64,000 nucleotides of DNA. It comes from Nematostella vectensis (lineage: Eukaryota > Cnidaria > Anthozoa > Actiniaria > Edwardsiidae). The stretch lies in NCBI RefSeq assembly GCF_932526225.1, contig NC_064037.1, positions 2,571,203 through 2,635,202 of the forward strand, read 5' to 3'. Under the pieces are notes generated by a model. That model was not told the DNA's origin. It was given only the letters and a program-made list of their open reading frames with translations, and made no database searches. Both the position numbers and the translations under genes were made by a program. Positions 10,270 to 23,000 of this stretch are shown here, piece after piece. Each line of letters begins with the position of its first letter. Position 1 is the first letter of the stretch.

Positions 10270-10715
10270 TGGTTTGTAGGAAAAAACATGCATATTTGAC
10301 ATAATTGACAGCCACAACAAACGCATAATCGCCTCATCAATAACAACCGAAGACGCCCCTACCTCCCTCGCCACCGCCAATAACAAAACATGCAACTGCA
10401 GACAAAAGAACGCGTGCCCCCTTGACGGAAACTGCCTCCAATCATCTGTTATCTACCAAGCTACTGTAACAAGAAAGGACAACAACACCTCCGAAACCTA
10501 CGTAGGACTAACCGAGAACGAATTCAAGACAAGATATAGAAACCACACCGCCTCATTCCGACACGCTAAACACAGAAACTCGACCGAACTAAGCAAGTAC
10601 ATATGGAGCCTTAAAGACAACGACATAGAACACTTTATTTCATGGAAAATCCTGACATCTCACTCCGCCTACAACAGCTCTAGCAAAAGATGTAATCTCT
10701 GCCTCAAAGAAAAAC
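10270..10715 (+). pseudogene. Penelope-like element fragment: zinc motif plus GIY-YIG endonuclease domain
   Basis: One open frame reads CNCRQKNACPLDGNC, then VIYQATVTRK, ETYVGLTENEFKTRYRNH, ELSKYIWSLKDND and finally SKRCNLCLKEK. A Cys cluster followed by a GIY-YIG core (here the degenerate VIYQA and YVGLT strands, with the catalytic-type Arg in KTRYRNH) and a terminal CxxC pair matches the C-terminal endonuclease of Penelope-like retroelements such as Neptune types. The domain nicks DNA for target-primed reverse transcription. No matching PLE reverse transcriptase lies upstream, so this is a 5'-truncated fragment. The similarity ends abruptly near 10716, where a different retroelement begins. 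Confidence 0.72.
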
Positions 10716-12128
10716 TTAGCCGATATTCCGCTGCAAGACATACACATACCCGAGAACTTGCTTGTTTCTGATTACGAAGCCTATAGAGCGCTACGCTCAG
10801 TTCAAGCTAGAAAATCCGCCGGGCCTGACGGGGTCCCTAATGTAATCCTTAAGGAGTTTGCCTTTGAATTGGCTTCGGTTGTAAAAGACTTGTACAACAC
10901 CTCGCTACGCGAAGGGTTCTTACCCGCCTTATTGAAGTGTGCTGTCGTCCGCCCAGTACCCAAGCAATCAACTCCCCGTGATATCAAAGAGGACATCAGG
11001 CCGATATCTCTTACATCCCAGACAGCGAAAGTGATGGGGGGCTTTACACTGTCAAGAGTTCTCCCAACCATCCTAAGAGACATGGACCCTAAACAATTTG
11101 CTGTGGCCGAAAAGTGTACCAACCACGCCATTATATACATCTTGCATTTGGCTCTTGAGGCATTGGACAAGGGGAACTGTTGGGTCAGGCTATTTTTCGG
11201 TGACTTTAGGAAGGGCTTTGATCTCATAGACCATAAGATCTTATTGGACAAGCTCAAGCTTTTTGATATTCACCCATGTTTGCTCAGGTGGCTGGCAGCC
11301 TTCTTGCTTCATCACCTCTAATAAGCCTTAATGGGGGACTTCCCTAAGGAACAAGACTCAGTCCGCTATTATTTGCAGTAATGATAAACAGGCTAGTTTC
11401 CTTTTGGACGCCTAGAGCGAAATACGTTGACGACTTGACAATAATGGAGATTATACTTCGCAACTCTCCTTCTATTCTCAGTCATGTTGTAAACAGCATT
11501 AATTCGCTCGTAGTAACAACATGGCGCTTAATCCAAAGAAATGTAAGACTCTGCGGTTTGACTGTTTGCAATATAATAGCTACGAGTGTCCGCCCCTTTC
11601 AGTCGGTAGTACTACATTAGAAAGTGTCAAGTCCTTCAAGTTTCTAGGGGTTTTCATCTCGGAGGACCTCTCTTGGCAAAGGCAAACCGCAGATTATACG
11701 CCCTCAGAAAGCTTTAACGTTCTGGTGTAGCAGACAGTGAAATAATTCAAGTTTATTGTTGTCTAATTAGACCTATCATGGAGTACGCGTGCGCGGTCTT
11801 TGCCGAACTTCCTCAGTATCTTAGTCATGCATTAGAAAGAGTCCAGAAACGCGCTTTATCGATCGTCTTTCCTGGTACATCATACCAGGAGGCACTTGCC
11901 CTCGCAGGCCTCCCAACCCTAGCTAAGAGACGTTCTGAATCTTGTGAGAAACTCATAATGTCGTTAACGCCCAGTAACCCGCTGTACAACCTTGTAACGA
12001 ATCTTATAGATAGATTGAACTACACTTATAATTTAAGATCTCGTGCCAATGTAATTGTGAAACCAACCAACACTGACCGCTTTGGAAATTTCTGCACAAA
12101 CAAATTCGCCTTAAATGTATCGCTTTAA
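10716..12128 (+). pseudogene. Non-LTR retrotransposon (Jockey/CR1-like) reverse transcriptase, decayed
   Basis: Successive pieces on the plus strand, in shifting frames, follow the order of a LINE ORF2. First a fingers/palm region 10758-11321 with SAGPDG, RPISLTSQTAKVMGG and GDFRKGFDLIDH. Then the LPQGT-type box near 11340, where the Gln codon reads TAA. Next the catalytic YVDD at about 11405-11425, then SVKSFKFLGVFISEDLSW at about 11620-11680. Last, the C-terminal domain 11778-12128 with MEYACAVF, ERVQKRALSIVFPG and LAGLPTLAKRR. Stop codons and frameshifts show it is dead. The 5' end with apurinic endonuclease is missing. A short AT-rich tail and a TTA microsatellite follow, as commonly seen at LINE 3' ends. 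Confidence 0.88.
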
Positions 12129-12190
12129 TGTATTATGTAATGCTGACTATACCTTTAATTCAGATGTAATCTGCTACTGGTATAATAAAC

Positions 12191-12208
12191 GTATTATTAT
12201 TATTATTA

Positions 12209-12299
<91 letters not shown>

Positions 12300-12304
12300 C
12301 ATTT
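12191..12304 (+). repeat. (ATT)n microsatellite
   Basis: About 37 near-perfect ATT units with rare interruptions (ATC), directly after the LINE relic; probably grown from its 3' tail. Confidence 0.95.
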
Positions 12305-12537
12305 ACTTTACATAACGCCAGCGAAAGTAGCTCATGCCCATAGAATTGGGCAAAGCCACAAGAGCCGTATAGGCAAAAACAAACTGACTAGGCGGTTTCA
12401 AACATTTCTGGATCAAATTGGAATGCACCAGGCTCCGTCTTAGGGCTAACATGATTGTTACTGTTGTTAATTATAATAAAAAGTTCTTACGTATAATTAC
12501 AGCCCGATTTACGCTAATTTAGGGGTGAAAATAGCGA

Positions 12538-12619
12538 AACCTCTACTAAGCGGTCAACCTCTATTAAGCGGTCACTAAGCTAAGTCCCGAAGGTGACCGC
12601 TTAATAGAGGTTCGACTGT
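12538..12619. repeat. Short palindromic element (CCTCTATTAAGCGGTCAC arms)
   Basis: CCTCTATTAAGCGGTCAC at about 12559-12576 is mirrored by GTGACCGCTTAATAGAGG at 12593-12610, preceded by an imperfect extra copy of the left arm (CCTCTACTAAGCGGTCA). Looks like the end of a hairpin MITE. It abuts the 53-bp satellite exactly. Confidence 0.65.
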
Positions 12620-13052
12620 ATCACCAAATGCTCTTATTCATCCATCCCTCCCCCACTCTAACCCTTGATATTATCACCAAATGCTCTTATTCACCCACCC
12701 CACCCCCCACTCTAACCCTTGATATTATCACCAAATGCTCTTATTCACCCACCCCTCCCCCACTCTAACCCTTGATATTATCACCAAATGCTCTTATTCA
12801 CCCACCCCACCCCCCACTCTAACCCTTGATATTATCACCAAATGCTCTTATTCACCCACCCCTCCCCCACTCTAACCCTTGATATTATCACCAAATGCTC
12901 TTATTCACCCATCCCTCCCCCACCGTAACCCTTGATGTTATCACCAAATGCTCTTATTCACCCATCCCTCCCCCACCGTAACCGTTGATATTATCACCAA
13001 ATGCTCTTATTCACCCATCCCTCTCCCACTCTAACCCTTGACATTATCACTA
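12620..13052. repeat. 53/54-bp tandem repeat, about 8 copies
   Basis: Unit begins ATCACCAAATGCTCTTATTC and continues with a C-rich stretch and CTAACCCTTGATATT. Starts are seen at 12620, 12673, 12727 and onward at 53-54 bp steps. A further partial copy (ATTATCACCAAATGCTCTTAC) resumes at 14040, so the array was split by the inserted element at 13054-14036. Confidence 0.92.
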
Positions 13053-13053
13053 A

Positions 13054-14036
13054 CCTGAGTATCAGGCCCTCCTATGTTTATATCGCGCCGACGAGAAACA
13101 AGACAAGGGCCTGATACAAGTACTGTTCAAATCGCATGTTCTCATGCCGGATTCCGGCATGGCTCCTGATTGGTCAAAAAAACAAAGGGCACTCGGCGCT
13201 GATTGGGCTGGGCGGCCTTCAAAAGTGCTTTTGACCTGGCGTTAGCAGAATCAGAGAAATCGTTTTCTATAACATTTTTTAAAAATGTATTTTCTTCTCC
13301 TCATTTTCTTCGGAAAAATTCCGCCTGATACTCAGGTTAGATATTCAAATGCATTGCCCATGCCGGTCATTGCTTGTGTTTATTTCTCATTGGTATCGTT
13401 TTTCGAAGCAAAGATCCACTAGTTATATCAAAGGCGCTGGATGTCATAGAAGCTGCTTGATACTAAGGACATTTTATGTAGTAGCTATCGAATTTTCAAC
13501 AGACCAGGCGCCGAATATTTGAGAAATTTGTCTGTGAGAACACGAAAAATGCTTGGGGTTGTTTGCGCCACGTCCCGCGAGTTGTTGATTGAGTGAGCTT
13601 ATCAAATAATGGCATTTGTGTTCAAGCAGTGGTTTGTCTATTTAGAGGGAAAAGCCCGTAGTAAATTGGTGATGTTAAATCCTGTATTAATGTGTGGATC
13701 TGCAGTCATATACTTAAATCGTAAATCTCCTGGGCCGTTAACTATCGTTGTGTTTCAAATAATTTAGCATAAATTTACCCTCACCGGGGATCGTCGTTAC
13801 TAAAATTATTACCCTTGCATGTAACACCAATGTTTTTTTTTTTACATAAAATGCTGTTTATAATTTGATTTGGGCATTTAATTGTGCCACCACGCGAGTC
13901 ATTGGAAAATTGACAGCCGACGTATTTCGACAGTGGCCTGAAAGGGGCGGCAGGCGTCGCGTCTAGTGTTTGTGTCAGGCGTACTTTTATTTTCCCTCTC
14001 CAACTTTTGAAAAATAAAATCGCCTGATACTCAGGC
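13054..14036. mobile_element. TIR element inserted into the 53-bp satellite
   Basis: The left end is ACCTGAGTATCAGGC at about 13055, and the right end is its reverse complement GCCTGATACTCAGG at about 14023-14036. A third, internal inverted copy lies at 13325-13339, suggesting a nested or composite structure (a ~285-bp MITE inside or beside a ~980-bp element). Satellite sequence flanks both sides with CATTATCAC at each edge; because that word is part of the satellite, a true target duplication cannot be separated from the repeat period. No coding frame inside. Confidence 0.7.
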
Positions 14037-14060
14037 TACATTATCACCAAATGCTCTTAC

Positions 14061-17000
14061 TTGCTATTGATATTCGCTCCGTGCTCCAACAAGAACAGCG
14101 CCGCGCTGTTATCTGCTCTCTTGATAGCCTTGTGTAGAAGGGTCAGACCGCTAGAGGTCTGGGCATCAATTCTCGCCCCAGCCTCCAGCAGGCGCGCGGC
14201 CACTCCGTACTGTGCGGTCCAAAGGCCGAGTTCTAGCGCCGATTGTTCTTCTGAGTCGCATACATTGAAGTCAGGGACAATGTTGAGACGGCCACCTCGA
14301 CCAAGACTTCCTAGAAACCATAAAACGTATCACCTGACATACGTAACACAACCCAAACCCAATTTCGCGAATTCCACCAAGACATCACGTGACATTTTCG
14401 GTGGCAAACGCGCTCCGACTCTCGGCAACAAAATGACGACAACAAAAAGCTTCTATGTCAAAAAAGGCTTATTTTCATCGAAATGTCTTTCGTATATTTC
14501 TAGTGTGACGGCGGCAAGCATTTCTGTGTTTATTTTGGCTTGAGTTTGCAACTCAAAAAGTCAGGTGATGAAAGTCGCCTATTCAAGCACCTCTCCTGTC
14601 AGGAGCCTGCTAGGAGCCAAGTATCGTTGGTCCTTCTATCTTCTACAGGACTGGCGCAAGGGCATATTCAAGCAGCTTTTTAACTTGTTAGCTTGTGAAC
14701 ATTCATGGACACCGTTAGACTACTGTATCTTTCACGACCGAGACCTTATTCTACTGAATAGGGTCACGTCATTTTGTCACCTTAGAAAAATGCCAATTGT
14801 GGGAGAGCATCCCTTTTGATCGGCTTTTGCGACATTTTTATTTGGACTTGGTAAAAAAAAAGTATAACATTTTCGATGGCTGTATATTTTGTCGTATTGA
14901 AGAATAAGAAATGCTTGTGTAGTCTTCTCACCCTGGTGTTCTATGAAGCAGTTGACCACACCCTCGTGTTTCTCTGTGACCGCCATATGCAGGGGGGTCC
15001 TGCCATGGCAATCTCTTATCACCCCCCTGGAAAAGGGGTCCTCGTACAAACGATGGTCTTCTATAAGCTTTTTTATTTCCTCCTCGGTGGGGTCGGGGAG
15101 GTTTTGCTCGGGTTGCGTCTCTTTTTCAGATTCCTCGTCAGACTTTTCTTCGCTCTCTGGAGGAGATAACAATAACAATAACAATAATAATAACAACAAC
15201 AACAAGACTAACACTAACGACAGCGACAACAACAACAATAACAATAACAACAGCAACCGCAACAACAACAAGCTAACCAAATACTGGGAATAAATCAGCA
15301 CAAGGTTGAAATGGTATGTTTAACGCTTATGTGAAAAAGACTAGTTTCGCCGGCGTTTCTAGCATTAGCCCCGCGTCGGAGGAAGGGCTAACGAGGCAAG
15401 GTCTCATGCTCGAAAGGTTTATCGTAAGAAATACCATTTTAACCATGTGTCCCTAAGACCCTGTCCCCACGTATACGTTTTCGTTTGAAAACGCAACCTT
15501 TTTCAAAAAGATCCATCCCCACGAAAACACAGAAACGATACAAAAACGATAACAAGCTCTACAGCGCATGCGCACTCGCGCGCCAAATGGACTGGACCTG
15601 AGTTATCACGCCATCGTTTTCGAAAGGTTCCGTTTTCGTCCGTCCCCACAGCACCGAAAGGGTATCGTTTTCAATTTTTTCAACTCTGGAGATCGTTTTC
15701 AAATCGTTCCGTTTTCGATCATCGTTTTCGCGTTTCCGTGTGGACGATAACCGTATCCGTAACAATAAGGTTGCGTTTTCAAACGAAAACGGATACGTGG
15801 GGACGGGGTTTAATTCCATCACGTCTACGCAGACCACCAAGTGGAAAAAACGGTATCTACATACGCGCTCCTAAATCTTCTTCGAAAGGGTTCAAGCCAC
15901 CGGCTGCCACACCAGTTGCTGCCCTGATATCATCCATAAACGGGTTCCCTGTGTCTGAGCCGAAAGATAAACTTTGGTCAGCAGATTCGTCAAACGGGCT
16001 ACCCAGGTCTTCCTCGAAGGGATTGGTCTTGACCACTGGAGTATTTACTGCGGGCGCTTGTTTGCTTTTGCTTTGTTTCAAGGTTTCCTTTTTGTTTTTC
16101 TTTTCTTTCTCTTTGGTATGTTGTCTTGCTAGCTCGGCTGCGTTTGCTCTTTGCATGTCTTTGAATTTCTCGATGGCTTTTGATCTGGCTATCTTTTTGG
16201 CGTTTTCTCGCTGGACGGCCCGTTCGCGCGCTCTGAGTCGCGTCTCGTCGGTCTCTGTCGTTTGTACGTTCGGATTTGCTCCGCTGAAAATATGAAGATG
16301 ATGCAATAAACTATTAAAAAGAACAAAAGCAACTCCTCCCCCTAACGCCGAGAGAGGTTAACCAATTTTTTACATTTCAGTCATCAATAAAATCCGCTTG
16401 AATCCGTTTGAAATAAGGGACTTGCACAAGGAAATCACACGACTATATGGGTGGCAAGATAACCCGAACAAACACAGAAATGGCTCCGACTATCACGTCA
16501 GAGAGCGACGAAAAGCCGCAATCTTTTAATTAAAGTAGGCCCTTTCTGACATAAAAATCGCAAACCGCAAAAAAGTCGAAGCACGGGGGACTTTGCCACC
16601 AAATAAAGTCACATGATTTCTAAGCGCAAGTTGCTTATTATGAAAGTAATTAAACCCGCAATACAGACGACACTATCCTATTCCATATAATAATCTGAGA
16701 AAATAGGATATTTTAACATTCAAAATAAAGCTCAAATTCACGTGAATAGTTCACCCTTACCTTCCCCACACCCCTAATACCACTTACTTGTTGAGGAGCT
16801 CAGCCACAAGTCGTACCAGTCCCCTTCGGGCGGCAACGTGGAGCGGCGTCTCGCCAGCTTTGTTCACGTGGTCAGGCTGGGCACCGTGGCCCGCGAGAAA
16901 GAGCCCCGCCTCCTCTTGCCCCGAGGCGGCCGCCAGGTGCAGAAGCGAGTCTCCTGGAACGACGATGGTATCCCAAATATAAACACAACTGAATGTCACA

Positions 17001-20000
17001 GGCTATAGCCACCATTGTACTAATTATGCTAAACAGCCGCTTTCAGTTCATGCGTGACGCCAAGAGAACATGATATAAGAGAACGAATCCCCGTGGCCCA
17101 TGATAACGTCCAAGAAAGCTATTTTTAGATTGCGCGAGCTTGTCAATCATAGCATCCATACATGGTTCGTCGCGCCATATTTGGTTATGGGCACCACGAG
17201 CTAGTACAATTTTACACCAAATTTTTTCCCTCTACACTTCTTTACTTCGTTCGCTACCTGTTATTATCCTTTTAGCTTCTCTTCAAGGCTCATGATCACA
17301 ATGCTACCCATGGGGTGGTGTTCTGTTATCTGTTAAGTTATCTAATGTTCAGTTATCTAAATGTTATATAAATAATTGAACGGGGAGACGTCGGGGAGAC
17401 GGTGAATTTGGAGTTCATTCAAGATGCATCGTGCAGACTCCTAAAAAGTTTTTTTTCTCTGCAATTCGGTGAGATAAAAATACCTAGGCATTCTCAGAGC
17501 CTATGTTATGTATTTTAACACAAGAAGGCCTTTATTTTTCTTTGATTTATAACATTTTTAGATGAATGAACTTCAATTTTTCACGCACATGTTCAGAAAT
17601 CATGTCACTCAAGAAACCCTTGTCACTGCACAGGTAGCCCAGACAATGGTTTTGAAGCTTGTTCGTAGCTTGTCATACACATAAAACTGACAACAAGGCA
17701 TGTTCTAAGTTTTAAGGCAATTTTATTGGCAATGTTTCACAAAAAATCGCGACTTCAATCCACTCGTTTTACCTTTAAGAATAACAGCCGATTCCAAGCT
17801 ACGAACAAGCTTCAAAACCATTGCCTGGGCTACCTGTGGTCACTGGAATCACTTCATTATAAAGACTTGAAATCTTTTATTCGTAATATCGGTGTGAATA
17901 TAATGGTATTAAGTTCTGGATGTATCTTTTTCGTTAAAAGGGAATTGGAAGGGAATTGTGTTTTGTAAACACAGATTTATGATTGATTGTTGTGTTATAA
18001 TTTGCGAATCAGCAGTTAAAACTTTTACTGGGAAAATTGATTCCAGAGCCTAAAATCACGCACTTTATGCATTTCAATGTCCCAGAAACGGTTGATTGGC
18101 TCCAGCGTACTCTATGGAAGATAATTTTTACAGCGTTCGTAAAAAAAAAGGAAGGTATTTTCGGTCAAAAAGATTTCCGAAACATCCTTTGCCGGATCAC
18201 ATTGCTCAAGATGTGATCGCGCGTAAGACTCATGTTGCTAGGAGACGTATCTAAAAATAACTGCTTATTCTAAAAATAGTTTTTACGGACGTCAACATTG
18301 GAACATACCCTAATACGGGGGATTCGTTCTCTTACATCATGGTCTCTTGGTGACGCTGAGAGCAGCTGGAAGCATACTTCCATCTTACGGAAGGATTTGC
18401 CATCTTTAATCTCCCGTCTGATCCTACGAGCCCCTCCCCTCCCCCCCATGGGGACCAGAAATCTATCATTTCCTGGTTTAATCTCTAGGGACGCAACATG
18501 ATCTGCCAAGTGCAACGGCAGACCGCTGGAGAGAGATAGTGCGGGCCATTCTCAGCTGAGGCCGAAGGACTGTAATGATTATATTTTTATTGTACTTTTT
18601 GCCTCTACTGGAGCGGCCAGAGAATATGTTGATTGTGTTGCGGTTCCATTGTGTTAATTGTATTGCGGTTCCAGTGTATACGCACCTGTGACGGTATTGA
18701 CCGCGTCTGCACTTGCCCCGTGTTTGACTAGCTTAGCAGCCAGGCTCTCCTCGTCCATTGAATCAAACGAGTCACATGACAGCGCCAGCCAGAGGGGGAC
18801 TCGGCCCTGGTTGTCACGCAACTCAAGGTTCAACCTGAATTATGCAGAATTATCACACTTCGCAACAGACGCTTTCCATAAAAATATTCAGACTCTAACA
18901 GAGTAAGATACAAAATGAGAAGGGATAGTGTTCTTGCGCTCATTATTTTATGTCTTCGCCAATGAATATAACAGAATTTACCTTACATTCGAGAACAGAT
19001 CGTAGGATTATAGACCACCTTATTTCCAACTAAAATGTAATATGTTATTCGAAAGGAATGTTTCTACCGTTTTGCTTGAATCCTACGAAGAACCGTGGCT
19101 GCGCGAAAGACTAAGTAAATCGAAGCAATTTTGACACAAGAAACCAGCTGCGATGGCGCAACAACAGAACGCACTTGGCTGTAATGCTACGAAATTGGTG
19201 AAATGTAGTAGTAAATTGCTCCAAATTATTTCAGTCAACGCAATGTTAGATGCGAAAAATAGGCCTATATGACAAAAAAAAACACTGCCCGCCGAAAAAC
19301 CCGAAAGTGCGATAAATGAACGCCGACGGGGGACGAAAATCCGAAAGTGCGACGAAAAAAAGCCGACAAACAGGCGAATGGCGAAGTCTCTTGCACCAGG
19401 CAACAAAAATCCCGACTTACTTGGATCTGTTGAGAAGTACGTTCATCACTTTGTCGTTTTTCGCTTCTATGGCTCGATGTAGCGGCGTTCTGGAGGAAAT
19501 AGGAAAGTTGAGTCAAGTAAGACTGAAAAGTTTTAGATCCATCAAAGGGCTTGAAATAAAAAAAAATGGGACGTTCATTGAAACGATATAATATAAAAAT
19601 AAAACAGCAAAAGCAAAAAAAGATATGATATGATCATAAAATAAAGTGTAAATAGAATTATATAAATCCCCCCAATCCTTTATCAGCAAAAATCAAACAT
19701 AACTGAATCCATTAAACAACCTTTTGTTCTTCTAAAATGTTTTGCAAACGTTGGAAAGGGAATTTGATCTATACATAATAATAAAAGACACATGCTAAAA
19801 TTTACCTAAGTAAGTTTATCTCAGAAGACATCAAAGCATGGCTTTCAAAACAAACAAGGCATCCCATTGATCCCGCAACGCTAGAGATGAACCCAAAGCT
19901 TCTAAGCCATCCGTCAAAGACGTTTGAAATCCTTATTGACTTAATGGACTAAGTGACACTTTGGGCTCTTACTTGAGCCAACTGAGCGCACGGCAAATCC

Positions 20001-23000
20001 TTTAAGATGCAAATACGGCGTCAGAGTTGCGTCTCTACGCGAACGTCTAGCAGTCAACAATGAAAAATCTAGAGAATTATCAACTTGGGGATAGTTAAAC
20101 AAGATATCTTGAACGGTTCTTTTGGAGTGAGATTGGCTTTGCTGTCTATTTGATTTCCAAACTCTGAGTTCAAGTCGAAAGAAGTGAAGATAAAAGCGAT
20201 CGAGACGCCGTTCACAGAGAAGTCTGCCTTCCTTTGAGTCTTGATATCTACAGCGAAGAGATCGAAGGGGACGGTTGTTATTTACAGAACCAACAGAGAA
20301 GCGGTAGACTTGTGAACTAAGTAGCATTCAACGGGTTTGTAAAGGTTGTATTTTACTATATTAGACCTAGGCAAAAGGGAGCTAACTAAAACAAGTAGAG
20401 AATTTTGAAAACTCGAAGATCTCCACGACAGATTAAGAACAAACCTGGACTACTTGTCTATATAATTGTTTCGCTTCCTAAAGCAAGAAGAAAATAAGGC
20501 ACAGATTATTTGCAGAATAAGCAGATACCGAAAAGTAATTTCCCATAAGCCTACTGCAAAACGTTTGAGATGTCCAAGCAAGCAGTAAAGTTCCCAAACC
20601 TGGGAGGCGCGAGCATACATCAAATGGTGATAGCTTTGTCCGCCGCGCGCAAAATCAAACAGTTCTCAACGAGTCTTATCAACTACAGGCGTCGCAACGC
20701 AGACAAAGGAAGTTACGAGGTCACATTCACAGACGACCCAGTACTCTACGGCGATGACGCCCTCAAAGCACCGAAAACCAGCCGAGAACGCCAATTGACC
20801 GTCGGGACACCTTTGTATGAGTTCGATCTTGACGATTCACCGCCGAACACATATCGACTTGAGCCGGGTAAGCAGTTTGAGGTAACGGTAGTGCAGCGAA
20901 TCATGCGCGAAGTGTTCGAGGAGGAGATCAAAGACTTGGAGTATGACGCCGAAAAGTGCGCGCCGCTATGCAAGAGACTGAGTGATGTGGTGAAGGCGAG
21001 AGTGAAGGGGCTGCAGTACCCGAGGTATAAGATCATTGCGCTTGTGTACGTGGGTCAAAAGGAAGGGCAGGACGTCCGAATCACCAGTCGATGCGTGTGG
21101 GACACGAGGTTCGACAACTGCGCACAGTATGCCTACGAGGGGCTCCATGACACCTACGCGGTCGGAATGGTATATGGGATTTATCAAGAGTAAATACCCG
21201 GTAGTCTACGGGATTTATCAAGAGTAAATACCCGGTGGTCTACGGGATTTATCAAGAGTAAATACCCGGTGGTCTACGAGATTTATCAGGAGCAAATACC
21301 CGGTGGCCTACGGGATTTATTAGGAGTAAATACCCGTTGGACTACGGAATTAATCAGGAGAAAATACCCAGTGGCCTACGGGATTTATCAGGAGTAAATA
21401 CCCGGTGGCCTACGGGATTAATCAGGAGTAGATAGCCGGTGGTCTACGGAATTTATCAGGAGAAAATACCCGGTGGTCAACGTTAGTTATAGTAGTAATA
21501 CTATTTCTACGGCATTTATCAGGATTAGATATGTCTACAGCATTTATTGTAGTAATTATAATTAAGGCATTTATCAGGAGTAAAGAAGTCTACGGCATTT
21601 ATCGTAGTAATCATAGTTCTACGGCATTTATAAGGAGTAGAAATGTCTAAGGCATTTATCATGAGTAAAGAGGTCTATGGCGTTTAACAGAAGTAATTGT
21701 CTGGTGGTCTAATTTATCAGTAGTGCACCTTTAACTGCTAATTATGGCAAATCAAAATCTGTGTGCAGTACAAGGAAACAGGGACTATAGAGCAACGCTC
21801 CTCCAACTTTACCAAGCCTCACCTGCCAGCCAAGTCCTGTGCGTCAGTATTAGCGCCTTTATCAATCAGTAAGGATGCGATACGTGCCATGCCTTCTGCC
21901 GACGTCATGTGATTGGCACCCGCTGGACTAGAAGCAGAGCCTGCCATCCATGGCCTGATCAATAAATAGAGGCTCATGGTCAGAATACAGTATCGCACAT
22001 TAGATAGCTCAATCAAAAAAATATATGCATAAATATAAAAAAATATATATGCAAAATATATGTATATATATATATATGCATAAATGTAACAAATAAAACC
22101 TCAAGAATATCCATATCTCGCACCTCATTCAGCAGAGGTGAGAGGCCCTATAAGCTGACGCACTAACATACTGGGCCACCAGTTATTCCACTACCTTCCA
22201 CCACTCTATAAAATTTCTTACAGGGCATAGGAAATACTCTCAGTATCTTACAAAATGTTTTTTTACAAAATTAACCAGAAAATTCATATAAAAATACCCA
22301 GACATATTGTAAATTATTAGGGAATGATTTAAATAAACCCCAAAAAGCCTGCTAACTGGAACATGTCCTGGATTTGCTGAGCGGAAGGTTGGGCTGCACA
22401 TTCATAGGTATCATATGGGATAAAGATAGTAAAGCATTTGACCTAGGGAGGTGGGGAGGGGTGTTCTTAAGGCTGGTTTAGACAGCACGATATAGTGGTA
22501 TGGACTTGCCAGCAACACCTCTAGAATTTGAGTTGCAGAGTGTAAATCAGCCTACAACTCCACTACAACGCTCGACTTCGAATGTTAGTGTAATTCAAGG
22601 CAAGACATGCCGTAGGCAGGTCTCATACGACTAAATTGTGCTGTCTAAATAAGCCTTTACCCCATTTATGAATATGTCTGTATAGAAGCTGTGCTAAACA
22701 AACCTGTAAGAGGCTGTGAGGTGCAACGGGGTGACTTTCTCTGCATGGTTGGCCGCACTGACTCGTGCACCATTCTTGATAAGGAATGTGGAGGAGAATT
22801 CATCACCATGACTGATAGCCTTGTGAAGTAGACAGTTACCACTACTGTCAACCATGTCCACATCACAGCCATGACCAACCAGTGTGCGCGCAATACTGTC
22901 TAGTTTCTCTGAGAGTGCGATGTGCAGGGGAACCTCTCCTGTGGTGGGGTCTACTTCGTTTAGTTTTCCAGGTAGCTGGAAACAAGAAGGGGTATTATTT

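Noticed and set aside
12115-12315. Poly-isoleucine frame
   Set aside because: Translation of the ATT microsatellite.
19941-20327. 128-codon minus-strand frame in ANKFY1 intron 8
   Set aside because: No recognisable domain, not bounded by splice sites in the right phase; may be antisense to the Tctex1 5' region.
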